The notes beneath the pieces are model-generated. The model was not told the origin of the DNA. It did not search any database and worked only from the letters and a program-made list of their open reading frames with translations. A DNA stretch of 64,000 bases from Papilionanthe hookeriana x Papilionanthe teres (taxonomy: Eukaryota; Streptophyta; Magnoliopsida; Asparagales; Orchidaceae), in the NCBI GenBank assembly GCA_022702705.1, contig CM040428.1, positions 52,981,198 to 53,045,197 of the forward strand, given 5' to 3'. How positions within the stretch are numbered: the stretch's first letter is position 1; the number at the start of each line of letters is the position of its first letter. Position numbers and translations under genes: made by a program. Shown here in pieces: positions 35,751-48,899 of this stretch.

Positions 35751-36615
35751 AATGGAGACTGATTCCAAGAGACTTATTGATATATTTTTTAAGCGGGTTG
35801 ATATACCCTGGAACTTGATTATTCTTCTTAAAAGGATTTGGTTTATTATTGACAATTCTTCTTTGCATTTCAGCATCTCTTTTATTCACAGAGAGGGAAA
35901 TGGGTCAGCAGATTGGTTGGCAAAAAATGCTGGTCACTCCCCTTTTGTGGGCAAAACTCCACCTCAGCAACTTGCTCTCCTGGTTCACGGGGACAATTTA
36001 AATTTGCCTTACATCAGATATAATTAGCCTTTCTGATCATTTATGCTAATCTTTTCCTCTGTTTTCAGTTGCTGCCTCTATTCTTTCGCTGCAGGTTTTG
36101 CTCTGTTTACTTTTTGGTGCATGTGTTCTTTTTTGCCTGCGGCAGTTTTTATACTTGTGCAGGAACACCTCCTTATCTCAACTTGTGCAGGAACATCTAC
36201 ATCTTCTAGTCTCACTTTCTTTTGCGTGGATATTAGCCAGGTTTTTTATTCCTCATTGATCCAGATTTTCTTTGGGTTTGTTCGTCTCTACTTTTTCTGT
36301 TGCTTGCTCTTGCGGATGGTGCCCTTCGAATGGATTCATCAGTTGGTCTTTCTACTGTTTTGGACATTTATTTTTCGACTCTTTCTTGTTAGTTTCTTTA
36401 TACTTTTTTGACTCTTTTTGGTGGCTCTGTTCCTTTTTGGAGTATTTACTTTGCGTGGGTTGTACGGTGGGAGGAGGATGTAGGGTAACGGGACCTCTAG
36501 GTGTGAGTTCTGTATTTTTTTGGGTTTTGTAGTGAGGACCTGGCCCCCTCACCTCCTCAGCTTTTGTAACATTTTTTGGAATATTAACACGTAGGGAGCC
36601 TAGTGTGCTCTTTCC

Positions 36616-36620
<5 letters not shown>
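35751..36620 (+). mobile_element. LINE (L1-type) 3' fragment, 5'-truncated
   Basis: It encodes the last ~70 residues of ORF2, the RNase H end (METDSKRLIDIFFKRVDIPW, then HREGNGSADWLAKNAGHS, stop ~36027), then ~590 bases of 3'UTR ending GCTCTTTCCCTAA and an (AT)n run to ~36684. The same family, opposite strand, is at 62344-64000. Retention of NGSADWLAKN shows that the Trp codon lost in the other copy is ancestral. It lies at the junction of units 1 and 2. Confidence 0.85.

Positions 36621-36684
<64 letters not shown>
36621..36684. repeat. (AT)n at LINE 3' end
   Basis: Uninterrupted AT directly after the LINE terminus. It is followed by TTACAATAAATCCATAACATT, which recurs 38 bases later. Confidence 0.95.
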
Positions 36685-36686
<2 letters not shown>

Positions 36687-36689
36687 CAA

Positions 36690-37161
36690 TAAATCCATAA
36701 CATTATATTTCTTTCCTTTTGTATTACAATAAATCCATAACATTGTTCATGGATCAAAAATTGTTTAAAAATTACATAATGAGATGATATATTTATTTAA
36801 ATATTATCATAGATATTATATTTTGTCAACATGTCAGATATTAATCAAATGTTGTAAAATTTTAGGATTTGTTGGGATCATTTTTTTATATATTTCTTTT
36901 AAATTTAAAAACATATTTGCTTAGTTGATTATTAAAACTAATCATATCTTAGTAACATGATGTACTTCAAATCAAAACATAAACAAAACTAACTAAAAAT
37001 AAAAGCCAACTCAAACGTCCCCTTAATAACCCTTAGTTAGCTACATGCTTCATTCATCTCAAATCATGTTGACAAATTTTAATATTGATCTTCATCAAAC
37101 TTCTACTAAAATGAACAAATTTAAATAAAATGTATTAAATTGAATGACACATTGTTACAAG

Positions 37162-37201
<40 letters not shown>

Positions 37202-37795
37202 TATGTGCATGCTTACCTGCTGAGGCTATAATTTTAGGGGATGTTTAGTTTTGTTTGGCTTAGGAGGTACAAGTTTAAGTAAATTAAATTAAATATTAAT
37301 CTATACTAAATCAATTATTTGGATTGATTTGAGTTGATGCTTGAACTGCATTTAATCTTAGGAATGTTTGCACACACACAAGCCTCCAAACTCACATGTA
37401 TTTACAAACGTCTGTTTATCTATATTTAATTTTGATTTTGGATTCATTATTAATTTAGATTTTTAATTAATTCATATTTACTTTCAAATTGAGTTTAAAC
37501 TTTGCTCTAATCTCATTTGTTTATATATGAGACCCAAAAATTTATTTATTTTTTCATTTGTCAAAATTCACAGAGAGAGAGGAAATAGAGAAACCTGCAT
37601 CCAATCATCAAATATTTATTTCTTCTTCAAACAAACATTTTATTCTCCCATATTTTCATAAATAACCTCCCAAATTTAAGCAGATGACACTGAGTAATAC
37701 TGAACTCTCATAATTTTTCACACTGCATAACATAATTAAGCAATTGTTGGGGCATCTCTTTGTAAAGTGGTGAGAAACCCAACCAAATATCAATC
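36690..37795. other. Downstream flank of gene 1'
   Basis: AT-rich, collinear with 17283-18352; no gene. The (AT)n at 37165-37198 is longer than its unit-1 counterpart, and the GA tract near 37570 is shorter. Confidence 0.6.
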
Positions 37796-39101
37796 TCATC
37801 TCTCATTGCTTTCTTTATCACTCATCTCAAGATGGCTACTGCTACTATCGTTGCTTGAAACAACCACAACTTTACGTTCGATCATCTTCTCCAGATGCAA
37901 CTGTAATGTATTAGCGTTGACTCTCCCTTGAACGGTTACCAATCCTGTTTTGCGTTCAGCATATATCGCTTTTACCTCTGGGCATATATGCAATTATGAA
38001 AATATTAGGGATAAAGTTAGATGTCCTTAATTTGTAGATAAGTAAAAGCAATTTAGCTTTTTTAATTTAATTAACTAAAGTAAACTAATTACCTTTCATA
38101 TCAAGAAGAGTCTTCCTGACTTCCAAGATGTACTCGTTGCAATCTAGAGATGTCTTCAACACCACAATTGGATCCCCCAACTAGCAATATCAATAATAGT
38201 AATAAAAATTATTAACCAAATTCAGTCTTCTCCATAATATATTATTTTCTCAGGTACTTTATTGCAAATAATAGAAAAAATAATTATTGATTACACCTGC
38301 AATTCGCTCAACTCATGGGTGACGGCGGAAATGGCGGCTGGCACCTTGGAGATATCGATGGTCTTAACAGTCTCAACCTCATGAAATTTTTTTATTACAT
38401 GCTCCCGAAGCATATCTGGGTCCAATGTCCCTAAAACTGTCACTGTATTGCTCTCTTGATGGACAGTCACTGTTAGCACTCCTAAAATTCAAATTATAAT
38501 TATAATAAATTAAAAATAATATAGAAATTTAAATATAATAAGCAATATATATATATATATATATATGATTAAGAATAAAGTAAGAAAATAAATTAATCCC
38601 AAATAGACTCATGGTTTTCGTTCAGTTTAAACATTTTTAGTTATAGTAATATGCTACATATTTGAGCACTTCTTTGTGATCAATTTTACGAGAAAAAAAA
38701 TATTACTTTCGGATTCATCGCATACTACGTCCATAAAACGGCTATCATCCACCGGATGTAGTATTTTTTAATACTTTTATTTTTTTAAATTTCAAAAACA
38801 AATTAATTTTCTTACAACCTCACAAAACATATAAAATAGTTTTAATGAGAACAATTAAATATATTATAACATATAAAATATATTATATTTATTTCAAATA
38901 AAAAATAAACAAAATAAAATAAAAAACAAAATCAAAACTCATCACAAATGGTCCTTTTTTTGTGCTTGATGTCATTTTAACAACTAATTAAATACCTTTA
39001 AATTTTTCAATATGTTTCTTTATCTTCCGACTGTAATCTTCACTAGCATAGTGTTTGTTAAGCTTCAGAACGACGACTTGTGGCGACTCCACCCCTTCCA
39101 T
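37796..39101 (-). CDS. HMA gene 1' (unit 2): two-HMA protein with altered metal motif, 4 exons
   Basis: Exons on minus: 38996-39101, 38297-38481, 38093-38180 and 37796-37977, with the same lengths as gene 1 (186 aa) and intact splice sites. It starts MEGVESPQVVVLKLNKHYAS; the first HMA domain lacks CxxC as in gene 1, and here the remaining Cys is Tyr. In the second domain the motif reads CNEY (SLDCNEYILEVRK) instead of CNEC, so one of the two metal-ligand cysteines is gone. The tail ends SDKESNER. The frame is fully open, so it is called a gene, but canonical HMA metal binding is unlikely. It could be a decaying copy or a non-metal-binding variant. Confidence 0.72.
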
Positions 39102-39164
39102 CTCTATTTTTTTTTTTTTTTTTTGCTCTTTGATTTCTATATATTGAAGGAAGGGAGAAGATAA

Positions 39165-39205
39165 CATATATATAGTGACACCAAGAGGGGTGGGCGGCCA
39201 CGTGG
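39165..39205 (-). promoter_or_regulatory. Gene 1' TATA box and intact G-box
   Basis: The TATA-like CTATATATAT (39165-39174) lies ~65 bases upstream of the ATG, with the palindrome CCACGTGG at 39198-39205. Gene 1 in unit 1 has CCACGCGG at the same place. Confidence 0.5.
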
Positions 39206-39299
39206 CTCACTGTGAATAGCAGTGGATTCAATGGGTGAGATTTACTTATTAATTTACGTATTATGTGCATGCATGTCACGCAATGGTTACATGCATGTG

Positions 39300-40231
39300 T
39301 GTAGTAATTGGTAAGGCTTTAGTGGTATGCGTGTGTAATTTGAAATTTTTTCTTTATGAAATTGGGGCATTTATATTATGTATTTAGATATTTGACATTT
39401 TTACTTTTGTGTACATAAACATGGTTATATATCTAATATATAGGATTTTTTATTAGCACTCTAACAACGGAAACTAATACGCTGAACTTAACCCACTTGT
39501 CGGAGTGGACGGACTAAGCCCACATGGCAAAGTGGTTGCATTTCATCTCGTCTGTGGAGGTAACCTAGCCCACCTGAGGAGGGACAACTACTATAGATGA
39601 TCATAATTACTAGCAAATTCGTAGGTCCATGCTTTTTTTACAATTGTCACCTAACATCTGCATCACGGTCTTCTGGTCAATACACCATTACTTTCGGCTT
39701 AATCGTGTATCAAACTCAATATAAAATCCCTAAGACCTTCTCTCAAACCTCATATGCATCTCTCTCTTGTGCCTCCTCTTCTATAAGAACAATGTCTTTA
39801 ACAAGTTATATGCACTCAAGATATCTACAGGACTCTACCGCTTAAAAGGATTCAATAACTTTATTTTTATATTTATATCTCTAAAATTTTTCATATCATA
39901 TAAAAAATATTATCATTTTAACTTTTAGATGTGAAATACCTTGTAAAAATTGGAGTATACATTTTAGATATGAAAATACCTAAGAAATCAGTGGCATGTA
40001 TGTAAATCTCCTAAAGATTTTTTTGGGAGTTTTTATAAAATCTTACATCGTGCTTTTCTAGCAATATTATACTTGTGATGGTCTAATAATGCTATTATTT
40101 TGATGAATAATATATGTTGTGTATAAATAAACAAATATTTACATCTTTTTTATAAATAAGAAAAGTAAAATCTATGCAAATGATATAAAATAGCACTGTT
40201 GATCAAAGAACTCTACCTATGAATTTCTAGT
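39300..40231. other. Gene 1' - gene 2' intergenic region
   Basis: No gene. Collinear with unit 1 but about 1.03 kb shorter, the difference lying near 40140-40190. Confidence 0.6.
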
Positions 40232-43200
40232 TTAACGAGAAGAATAAATGATAATAAACACAAAATATAAGACAACACAAATAAGTATCGCCTCTGCTAC
40301 ACCCACCTTTGCAACCTCCCCTTCCTGCCCGTCACCACCGCTGCCACTGCTGCCGCCACTGCCGCCGTTGCTGCCGCCGCCTCCGTAGCCCCCGCCGCCG
40401 CTGTAGCCCCCGTCGCCGCCGTAGCCCCCGCCGCCGCCGTAGCCGCCGCCGCCGCCACAGTAGCCGCCTCCGCTGTAGTCGCCGCCGCCGCCGTAGTCGC
40501 CGCTGCCGCCGTAGCCGCCGCTGCCGCCGTAGCCGCCGTAGCTGCCTCCGGTGTGGTCGCCGCCGCCTCCGCCGCCACCATCATCTTCTTTCTTTCCACT
40601 ATTGCCACTGCCTTCCTCCTTCTTATCATTTTTCTCATATCCAGCCATCTTCTTATCAGCTCCAACAAACTTAGCCGAAACAATCTCAACGCTACATTTG
40701 AGCTTGTCCTTAAGTTTCGTCGGCAGTGAATTCACGTCCATTGTCCCTATAACAGTCACCAAATCCTTCCGCTCATCCACAGTTACTTGTTGCACCCCTG
40801 TAATTGTAAATATGATCAGGGATGATATTTAAATAAGCTAAATTTGTGGGTTTGTTGGTAAGTAAGAGAAATTTAAAGAGTTTTTTTTATATTAAAAGTT
40901 AAAAAATAATAATTTTTCTATTCACATAGAGTCTTCTTGCAAAGTTATGTTATAAATAATAGGCATATTAATTATAAGAAAAAAAAATATAGATTGCTTA
41001 AGAACGTAAATCCCTTCAAAAAAAAAAAAAAATCATAGCAGTCCTCTAAATATGTTATTAACAGTACGCATATTAACTATAATAAATATCTACAAAATTT
41101 ATCAAATTACATAAAGTGAATAAACTAATCACTCGAATAATAAAAAAAATTAAATTAGTTACCTTTAACGTGAAAAATAGTCCTTTTGATTCTTTCACAG
41201 CAGCTATGGCAGTCTAGACCAATTTTCAGCACCACGATGGAAGCCACCAACTAACATGATATCAATTAAAAATAATAATTTAATTTTTCATCCATTGCTA
41301 AATTTAATCGGTGTTATAATATCTTATTTTATCATCTACTTATTGCAAATAAAATAATTTATTTGGTTAGCGGCAACCGACCTTGGGTTTCTTTTGGTCC
41401 TTCGAATCACCCACGTGGGAGATCTCAACCTTTTTAAGTGTTTTCGCTTCCACATGATCAATAAGCATCAATGGATCCACATTCCCTAAAACTTTCAATT
41501 GATTGGAACTCTTATCGACCTCCACTCCCCACACCCCTTAAATCCAAATGCAAAAAAAAAATTAAATAAATAAAAATTGAGTAGATTAGAATGCTAGAAA
41601 GCCATCGTCAGATTCAAACGATTAGGAATCCAATAATGAAAGCCAACTTAATAAGCAGTATTGAAAAGAACTTAATGACGGATAAAAGATGTTTTGGATT
41701 TGAGAAGAAAGCAGAAGGTGGAATCAATGAAATCAAATCATTAACTCACTTCTTGTTCTTCTCTAATTTTTCAATTAATGGAATAAAACCATAATCTATC
41801 AATTCCTCTTACAATAACCCGCCCTCAACAAATCCAGAAAATCAAAATAAAATATTTTGCTGGCTAGTCCTTTGGTTTGTTGTAGCTTTACTCAAGTTTT
41901 GCAAGTCAAATATATTATCCTCTGCTAATTGATACTAAAATCTTAATTTTTTAACTTCTATTTTATACTTCTTTAATATATCAAAAACTTCACTTTTAGT
42001 TTTGATTAACTAAACATAGGAAAATTTTAAAATATCATCAATAAAGATAATAAAGCATCTTTTACCACATTCAGTTAAATTTTTATTTAAATCACAAAAA
42101 ATCACTACAAATAAGTTCTAATAAATAATTTTATTTAATAGAAATAGATTTAAACGATTTTTAGTTTGATTTGCTTGAGAAAAATTTCACACTCCATATC
42201 TTTATTTATGTCTTTTTTTTATTTTTTAAATTCATATGCATCATTTTTCTAATTATTTTATAATCTCTAGGTAAAATATTTTAAGTTCTTTGTATAGAAT
42301 TGATGTATGAACTTAAAAATTTAAGCAATTTTTATTATTAGTAATGTTCAAAGGCTTAAAAAAACAAATTTTCACTCTAGTGCAAATATGCCAAAGTAAT
42401 AGTCAGTGAGACATTCTGCACTGTTGCACTTCAAATTATTGTCGCCTTAACTGAAGTGAATATTGATTTTTGTTTGCATTTGAGGCATGATGGAAGTACT
42501 TGGCCTTGGCCGACAAATAACTAACACACCGTTCTGTACATATATTGGCTAATACCAAGTATTGTATTGTAGTTAACATTTTGTTTTCCAGTTCTCAATA
42601 ACGGTTCTCAAAGTCAAAGATGGTATTTTTGTAGTCTCGAGTTTAAATTTTATTCCATGTTTTTTATTGGAATGTCATACAAAAAGGATCATATTATTAT
42701 ATGTATGTGTGTTTTTTTATTCGTATCTATACCAGAGTTGTCCTAAAATTAATGAGACCTTCTACTTAGAGACATCTGTGTTTATAATCCTAAAAATACC
42801 ATCTGCTATTTTGAAAGATGGTATTTTGCTATTTTGAAAATAGAGTTTTGTTTTGAGTATTTTAGATATTATGTTTACTGTTTTGTACCCAAAAGAGTGT
42901 TGTAATATTTTACTTTTATAAGTGGTGTGTCTGGAGCTCATACATAAACAAGTAGTGAACCTCCTTGACCTCCATACCGCGCCTTTCATCTTCCACCTCG
43001 GTGTTTTCAGCCGAGACAACAGATGACCAACGCAGAATCCGCTGTCCAACAGCAGATTTCATCTCATACCACTTCCAAATGTAGTCGCCCTTCATTATAT
43101 TCATTTCCTTGCAATTCCACAATCACCTCCCCGCTAAATCCCCTTCAAGAAGCCCTAGAACAGTGTCACTGTGCCACAGACCACGATGGAATTTATCATG

Positions 43201-43716
43201 GTCTGAATATGAAAAGATGCTAAGTATTAATAGGATTTGTTACATGGAAATTAAGATTATAAAAGCTTGATGAAATCTTTAACATTTCTACATCATTTTA
43301 GAGAAAATTACTAAGTAGTTTTTTAAGGTTATACTGCTACTTTATATGATATAAGGTCACCTTCGTTTTTTATGCATGACTCTCCCTCTCTTATCTTCAA
43401 TTAGATTCTATACTATTGAGTCTACAATACTCCTCCAGTTGATCCATTTAATCTCCATCTAGGAATAACATAATCCAATGTTTTCCATTTTGTGAACTTG
43501 TGATGTAGTGATTAAATACCTGGGAATCCTCTGAGGCATCGCCCGATCTTCGGTATGCAGCCGTCGCAGCAACGCATATCGACCTTAAAAATGAAGATGG
43601 ACAATTGTTCTTCCTCCTCCTGTAAAAAAAGAAAAAAAAAAATCAATCAAACAACAGATATCAACTAAAGTGAAATCAAAACCTAAATTCAAATTCTACA
43701 GATGGCTTACTCCCAT
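40232..43716 (-). CDS. HMA gene 2' (unit 2): Gly/Tyr-rich HMA protein with hydrophobic C-terminal tail, 5 exons
   Basis: Exons on minus: 43711-43716, 43520-43619, 41382-41536, 41163-41250 and 40232-40797 (915 nt, 304 aa). Both CxxC motifs are kept: MRCCDGC (KVDMRCCDGCIPKIGRC) and DCHSC (IGLDCHSCCERIKR). Relative to gene 2, exon 3 is two codons shorter (EISHVGDSKD) and the Gly/Tyr-rich block ~22 codons longer, with GGYGG and GGGGYGG units and an acidic insertion KKEDD. The C-terminal hydrophobic tail (AEAILICVVLYFVFIIIYSSR minus its first residue) is conserved. All indels are multiples of three and splice sites are kept, arguing that it remains under coding constraint. Metal binding and membrane anchoring are inferred. 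Confidence 0.76.
41868..42138 (-). pseudogene. Copia integrase relic in gene 2' intron
   Basis: Counterpart of 23400-23670, with the same stops and order of motifs (FIIFIDDI, KTKSEVFDILKKYK). Confidence 0.6.
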
Positions 43717-43729
43717 ATCCGATCTTCTC

Positions 43730-44315
43730 TCAACGGGAAATCTACAGATGTGTGAGGAGGAGAAATGGGAACGATAAGAAGTGGGGAGATTTATTTGAAT
43801 AAGTTTTGCTATGCGGGGCATTTATGCATGCTTGAATTGTGATGGCCAAAAATTCATTAAAGGAAATTTGAGGCTTAACTATTGTTGGCTTGCTGCAATC
43901 AATTGATTGCTGCTTCTATTTTTTATCTCTTTGTTCTATTTCTTTACTTTTTCATGATTATCTTCTCTTTTTAGCTGAGATTTGGTACAGAGCCATCATC
44001 AATTCCAATCATTCCAAGTAAAAAATGGTTAGCTCTATTCATGGATTTTGGAAACTTAATCTTAGATATGTAAAATTTGTACATATGAATTGAGTGGTAT
44101 GCATGTAAACCTTCAACCATATGAAAACATGGTCATAAATGAGCACAGCTTGAGCGAGCATGACCTTCAAAACAGGCTCAGGCTTGAAATGGATCGTGAA
44201 TAGCTTGATTTGAATTCCAAATTAACTTTGAATGATTTAAAATTAGTTGGATTTAATTTTTCTAAAATACACCATAAAAAGGTGATATGAGATTCTTATA
44301 TTAATATTATTTAAT
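43730..44315. other. Upstream of gene 2'
   Basis: No gene. Collinear with 25260-25850. Confidence 0.5.
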
Positions 44316-45205
44316 TAACTCAATTCAAGGCACAATAAATAAAAGACATTTGAAAAAGTTTATTTATGTTTGCCTTGTATATAAATAAAGCCAAATATTA
44401 TCTACTTTTAGCTCCTTTGCTTAATGAACAAAGTAAACATGAGCGACTCTCCTACCATAGCACTATATGTTACGAAAAATGAAAATTTTCACACCTTTAC
44501 CTGAGAATAATGAGAGACCATTGTCATCCAAGAAGACAAACTTTATCCTATTATGCCCAACTTTTGGCAACATGCGCATTTAGGTTACTATACCCAAAAT
44601 TAACTTATTCCATTTTAATGCGTTCAAGATCATTTGAATTCGGGGAGTTAAAAATTGACCTGACATATAGGTTACCATACCCTAAACCCTAAACTAAATT
44701 CAGTACTCTCTGCAATATCTTATTTTATCTGGTGCCTAAGTGCAAATAAAAAAATAAACTTTTGGCAACATGCGCATTTAGGTTACTATACCCAAAATTA
44801 ACTTATTCCATTTTAATGCGTTCAAGATCATTAGAATTCAGGGAGTTAAAAATTGACCTGACATTTAGGTTACCATACCCTAAACCCTAAACTAAATCCT
44901 ATTATGCCCAATTTAAGCAAAGCTTTTTGATCCTAACTTGTTCTCTCAACTTGGGGAAAAATTATTAGGTACATACTATGTCAGTGGGCCTTAATTTAAT
45001 GTTTTTCTTTTTCATTAATTAAATGTAATTAGTTTCCTATCTCCAACGAAGTTCATAAGTAGCAATCTGTACCTAATCTAACACTTTTATAAACTCGAAA
45101 TTATGAAGCCTACATGATTGATATGCAATAAACAAATAAAAATTTTTACTGTATCTAAGTTTTCTATTCTTTCATTCTTTTAGGAGCTTGAGCAAACTCA
45201 AATTA
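44316..45205. repeat. Unit-2-specific ~0.89 kb with an internal 138-bp direct repeat
   Basis: Absent from unit 1 (site ~25845, at an ATTTAATTA microhomology). 44561-44698 is repeated at 44759-44897, nearly identical, each ending ATACCCTAAACCCTAAACTAAAT, two units of plant telomere-type CCCTAAA. It is either an insertion in unit 2 or a deletion in unit 1. No terminal inverted repeats were recognised. Confidence 0.7.
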
Positions 45206-48104
45206 CTCTATCAAAGTGAATGTATTCACACATTAGACACCAGCATATGTGATCTAAGATAGTTACAAAGAAGAGTGTAAAGTAGATAATGGTAGCAAGA
45301 TTAAGTATTGAAGATTAAGTATTGAAGTCAAGTTTATATCTTGAAAAATACAATATCCCAATAAATTAATAATTATTCTTGTACTCTAAAAAGAAATAAC
45401 ATATATAATCTTTATTGAATATAAACATACATTTTACACTCATACCAATAAAAATAGCACACAAAACGAAAAATAAATGTTACATGTTAACAGAAAAACA
45501 CATTCATAAAAAGAAAAAAATTATCTGAAACTCTCGACATCTTTGACTCTTATTAAGTACCAGAGACTACCTTGTGAAAGAATTCCTTGTGTACCGCATA
45601 ACAAGAATTCGCTTACGGCTCAGTAATCACTCTTTATTCTCAAATCAAATTAATTTAATCTTATCTTAATTCAATTAAAATAAGTCTCTATCAGCATTTA
45701 TTAAAAAAATGCACATTTCCATACATACACCATTATTAAAAAAAAAAAAAAGGGAACATTTCCATGCATAGCAGGCAACTCTTATTTTCTTAATTGTAAA
45801 TTTCTTTTGTCAAAATTTGGGAAGGAACATGTGGTGTCAGAGTTGGGCACTTGAGAGATTAAGAAGCCTGCTCCAACAGAGGTGATTGTAGTCTTGTATA
45901 GGAGATCAACATCCTTAAATTTAAAGAAAAATCTTTTTATATTTTTGCATAATTAAATTGAGATTATTTTCACCTAAAATTAAATAAATAATTACAATGT
46001 AATATCATTGATATATCTTGAGGTTAGTGATTAATCATATTTTTTCCTTTAATATTAGACTGTTATGCTCTATTAAATAATTCAAATAAATGAAATGTTT
46101 TATATTTTATTTTTATCAAGACCAATAATTTGAGAAATTTATATATATTTACATACATTTCACACAATTAACATATCTAATAACTAAATTTAGGGATTAA
46201 ATAAATACTTCAAATCTAAGTCAGAGAGGATAAAAATATTAATGCTGACCTCACAATTACTAAAGTATTTGCACATATAAAAGCTTTCACGACGTAGTCG
46301 CGCTTTACACATTGAACAATGCAATTTGTTCCGAAGTTTTAGTAGTAGAGTCTTTGCTAGACCGATTAACTAAACGACCTGATCATTTTTGCCCGTTCCA
46401 AACAACGAGAACGGATAGTCGTAATTTCTTATGCGTCCTCTCACTGGGAGTGGGAGATGAAAGTCATCCGAATGATGTAAATATGTCTAATCTTATTTCA
46501 AGCTGATTAGTCACAAGACCAAGGTTTCGGTACCGGCCTTGACATTTGCTCATTAAGCTTGGTTTTGGACTTCAAACTTTCAAGTTTAAAAGGAAGGAGG
46601 GAGAAAGAGATTACCTTAAATACATATCTCTTTCAGAAAGCAAGAATTAAGGAGGGCTTTTTGGCTTTGGAGACCAGCACCACCCAAATTCTTACCGGAG
46701 TTGGTTGTGGGAGATCGCCAGAGCACAAGGCAATAGCCAGAAAGGTGCAGGGAGTTTGCCATGAGCTCTAGAATGTGAGGAAGGATTTAATTAAGTGAGA
46801 ATGATCTGTTTGAGAGAAATTTGAATTCCCTCACCTCCTCAAATGGTCGTGGTGTCAAGGGGATGGCCAATTGGCAATTCTACTGCTATGGGGAGGCTCA
46901 TTCAATGGCGATGAGCCACTCTGATGCATTTGTGCATGCCCTTGAAGGTGATGGGATATGAGTAAACAGGGAAGTGGGCTAAGGAGGAAATTTTTTTCGA
47001 CCATAGTTTAGGGGCTTTTGATTGAGCTCAAGGAGGCTAGGGCGGCTCGGGTTGAGGTAAAGGAGGTGGGAGGCACAAAGGGGATTATTTAAACTATTTT
47101 AGGAAATTGGTCATTTATGTCAATTGAGCTTAGTTCGTTGGACTGGTACAGGTTCTATGAAGCTGCCATAATTGGTTGAGTTGGCCAAAGGAAGGGATTG
47201 AGCCAAACTGTGGAAAGAGGTGGGTTGAGCTCAATTGGGTCATGAGAGTTTATGTTACTCGGTTTATGCCCTTGGATGAGATTGATTGGGGTTTGAGCAT
47301 GGGTCATATTTGGCTTAGAGGGAATAAGCTCTTTATGTATATATAGAATGTATGTGTATGTGCGCGCTGTGCGGTCGTCTATATATAACACATGCATGTG
47401 GCCCCAAAATATATGTATACATGCATATGTGTATGCATACTTGCTTACGTTATAATTTTAGGGATGTTTAGTTTTGCTTGGCTTAGGTTCAACTTTTGGT
47501 AAATTAAATCTTAAACTTTGTTAACTCAATGGTTTGGATTGATTTGAGCTGTGTGTTTGAACACACGTGCCACCAAACTCACATGTATTTACATGGCAAA
47601 CACTTAACATATTTTCATGCATATGGGAGATGGCATATATGTAAAAGGAAGTTTAGGTGTCAGATATGTAAATATATAAAAACCCAAGTCCATCCAAACC
47701 AACCCAAGTCCCAAGTCAGGCCCCGCATCAACCACTTAAGAAATCCTAAGTATGGATAGAAATTTAGCTGACGGACTGAGAGCGGACGAAAATTATACAA
47801 ATCTACTGAAATTGAAATACAGCATTTATAAATTATATTAAGATTTTATATTATATTTCATTTCCATCCAACCAAATGTTAAAATGTTTAACACCCCCAT
47901 ACTAGATTTACTTTTAACCCAAAAAAATTATTTATTTTTTCTTTTGTCAACAATCAGAAAAACAATATGGAGAAAAAGTTGGAGTTTGTGATGCAACAAG
48001 TTCACGAGCAAAAAAGTAAATTTTGATGGCCTTGTAAGATTCAAGAGAGGCCTGTAAATCCATTCCCAAAATGAGCTAAAACACATACTAGATCGTCACG
48101 ATCA
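45206..48104. other. Intergenic, collinear with unit 1 25.85-28.76 kb
   Basis: No gene recognised. The short conserved frames 46312-46506 and 47155-47397 have no domain. Confidence 0.5.
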
Positions 48105-48700
48105 ATGACTCTTATGCAAGAGCCTCCTAAGCAAAACTTACAGAGAGTAGGACCTAGGAGAGCTATTGGTCTAATATTTGAGAGAGAAGAAGCAGAAAGC
48201 GACGGACATGATCACTTAGAAGAAGGGGAACCTTTTGAAGCCTCATATGCAGAGGAGATAAGAAGAAGAAGAATCTAAAGTCTTGGTTATGAGTATTCAA
48301 ATGAAGAAGCTAGAAGAAGAAGAGGAGTGGGAGGAAAAAGTCCATTGGAGAATGCATTCTCAACGGAGATCACAAAAGTCGAGGCAGGAAAGAATTATAA
48401 GATTCCATCTTTGGAATAACACAAAGAGAAGTCTATTCTATTCAAAATAAATAATGATTTAAATTGTTGTTTGTTTTTAACAACGTTAAGAGAATCAGCT
48501 TTGCAATGGTTCAACAAACTGTTGGAGAAATCATCGCTTCCTTTGAAATGTTAAAGTACACATTTGTGCCTTAGTCCTTCATTGTACAGAAGCCACGAAA
48601 AACTCTCAAGCCCTCTTAAAAACCTTCTAGAAACCTACCGATATGGTTTTCAAAATAGCTCGTTTAAAATTTGCTCATTCGTGTTTCGTTGGTTTTAGCT
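48105..48700 (+). pseudogene. Ty3/gypsy gag relic (unit 2)
   Basis: Counterpart of 28761-29395. A ~39-bp deletion removes the DSFETSA segment (junction TCT microhomology near 48432). FLTTLRESALQWFNKL is still readable. Confidence 0.72.
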
Positions 48701-48899
48701 CGAAATATTATAAAAATTTTATTTGACAAATTAATTTTAATAACTTTAACAAATGTCATTATATTTCTTTCCTTCTGTATTACAATAAATCCACAATAAT
48801 GTTCATAGATCAAAATATTTTTAAAAATTACATAATGAGATGATATATTTATTTTAAATATTATAATAGATATTATATTTTGTCAACTTGTCAGATACA

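Noticed and set aside
36043..36552. Hydrophobic frames downstream of the LINE ORF end
   Set aside because: They lie in the T-rich LINE 3'UTR and have no counterpart in the sister LINE.
40309..40832. Arg/His/Pro-rich plus-strand frames opposite gene 2 and 2' exon 5
   Set aside because: Antisense shadows of the Gly-rich coding block.
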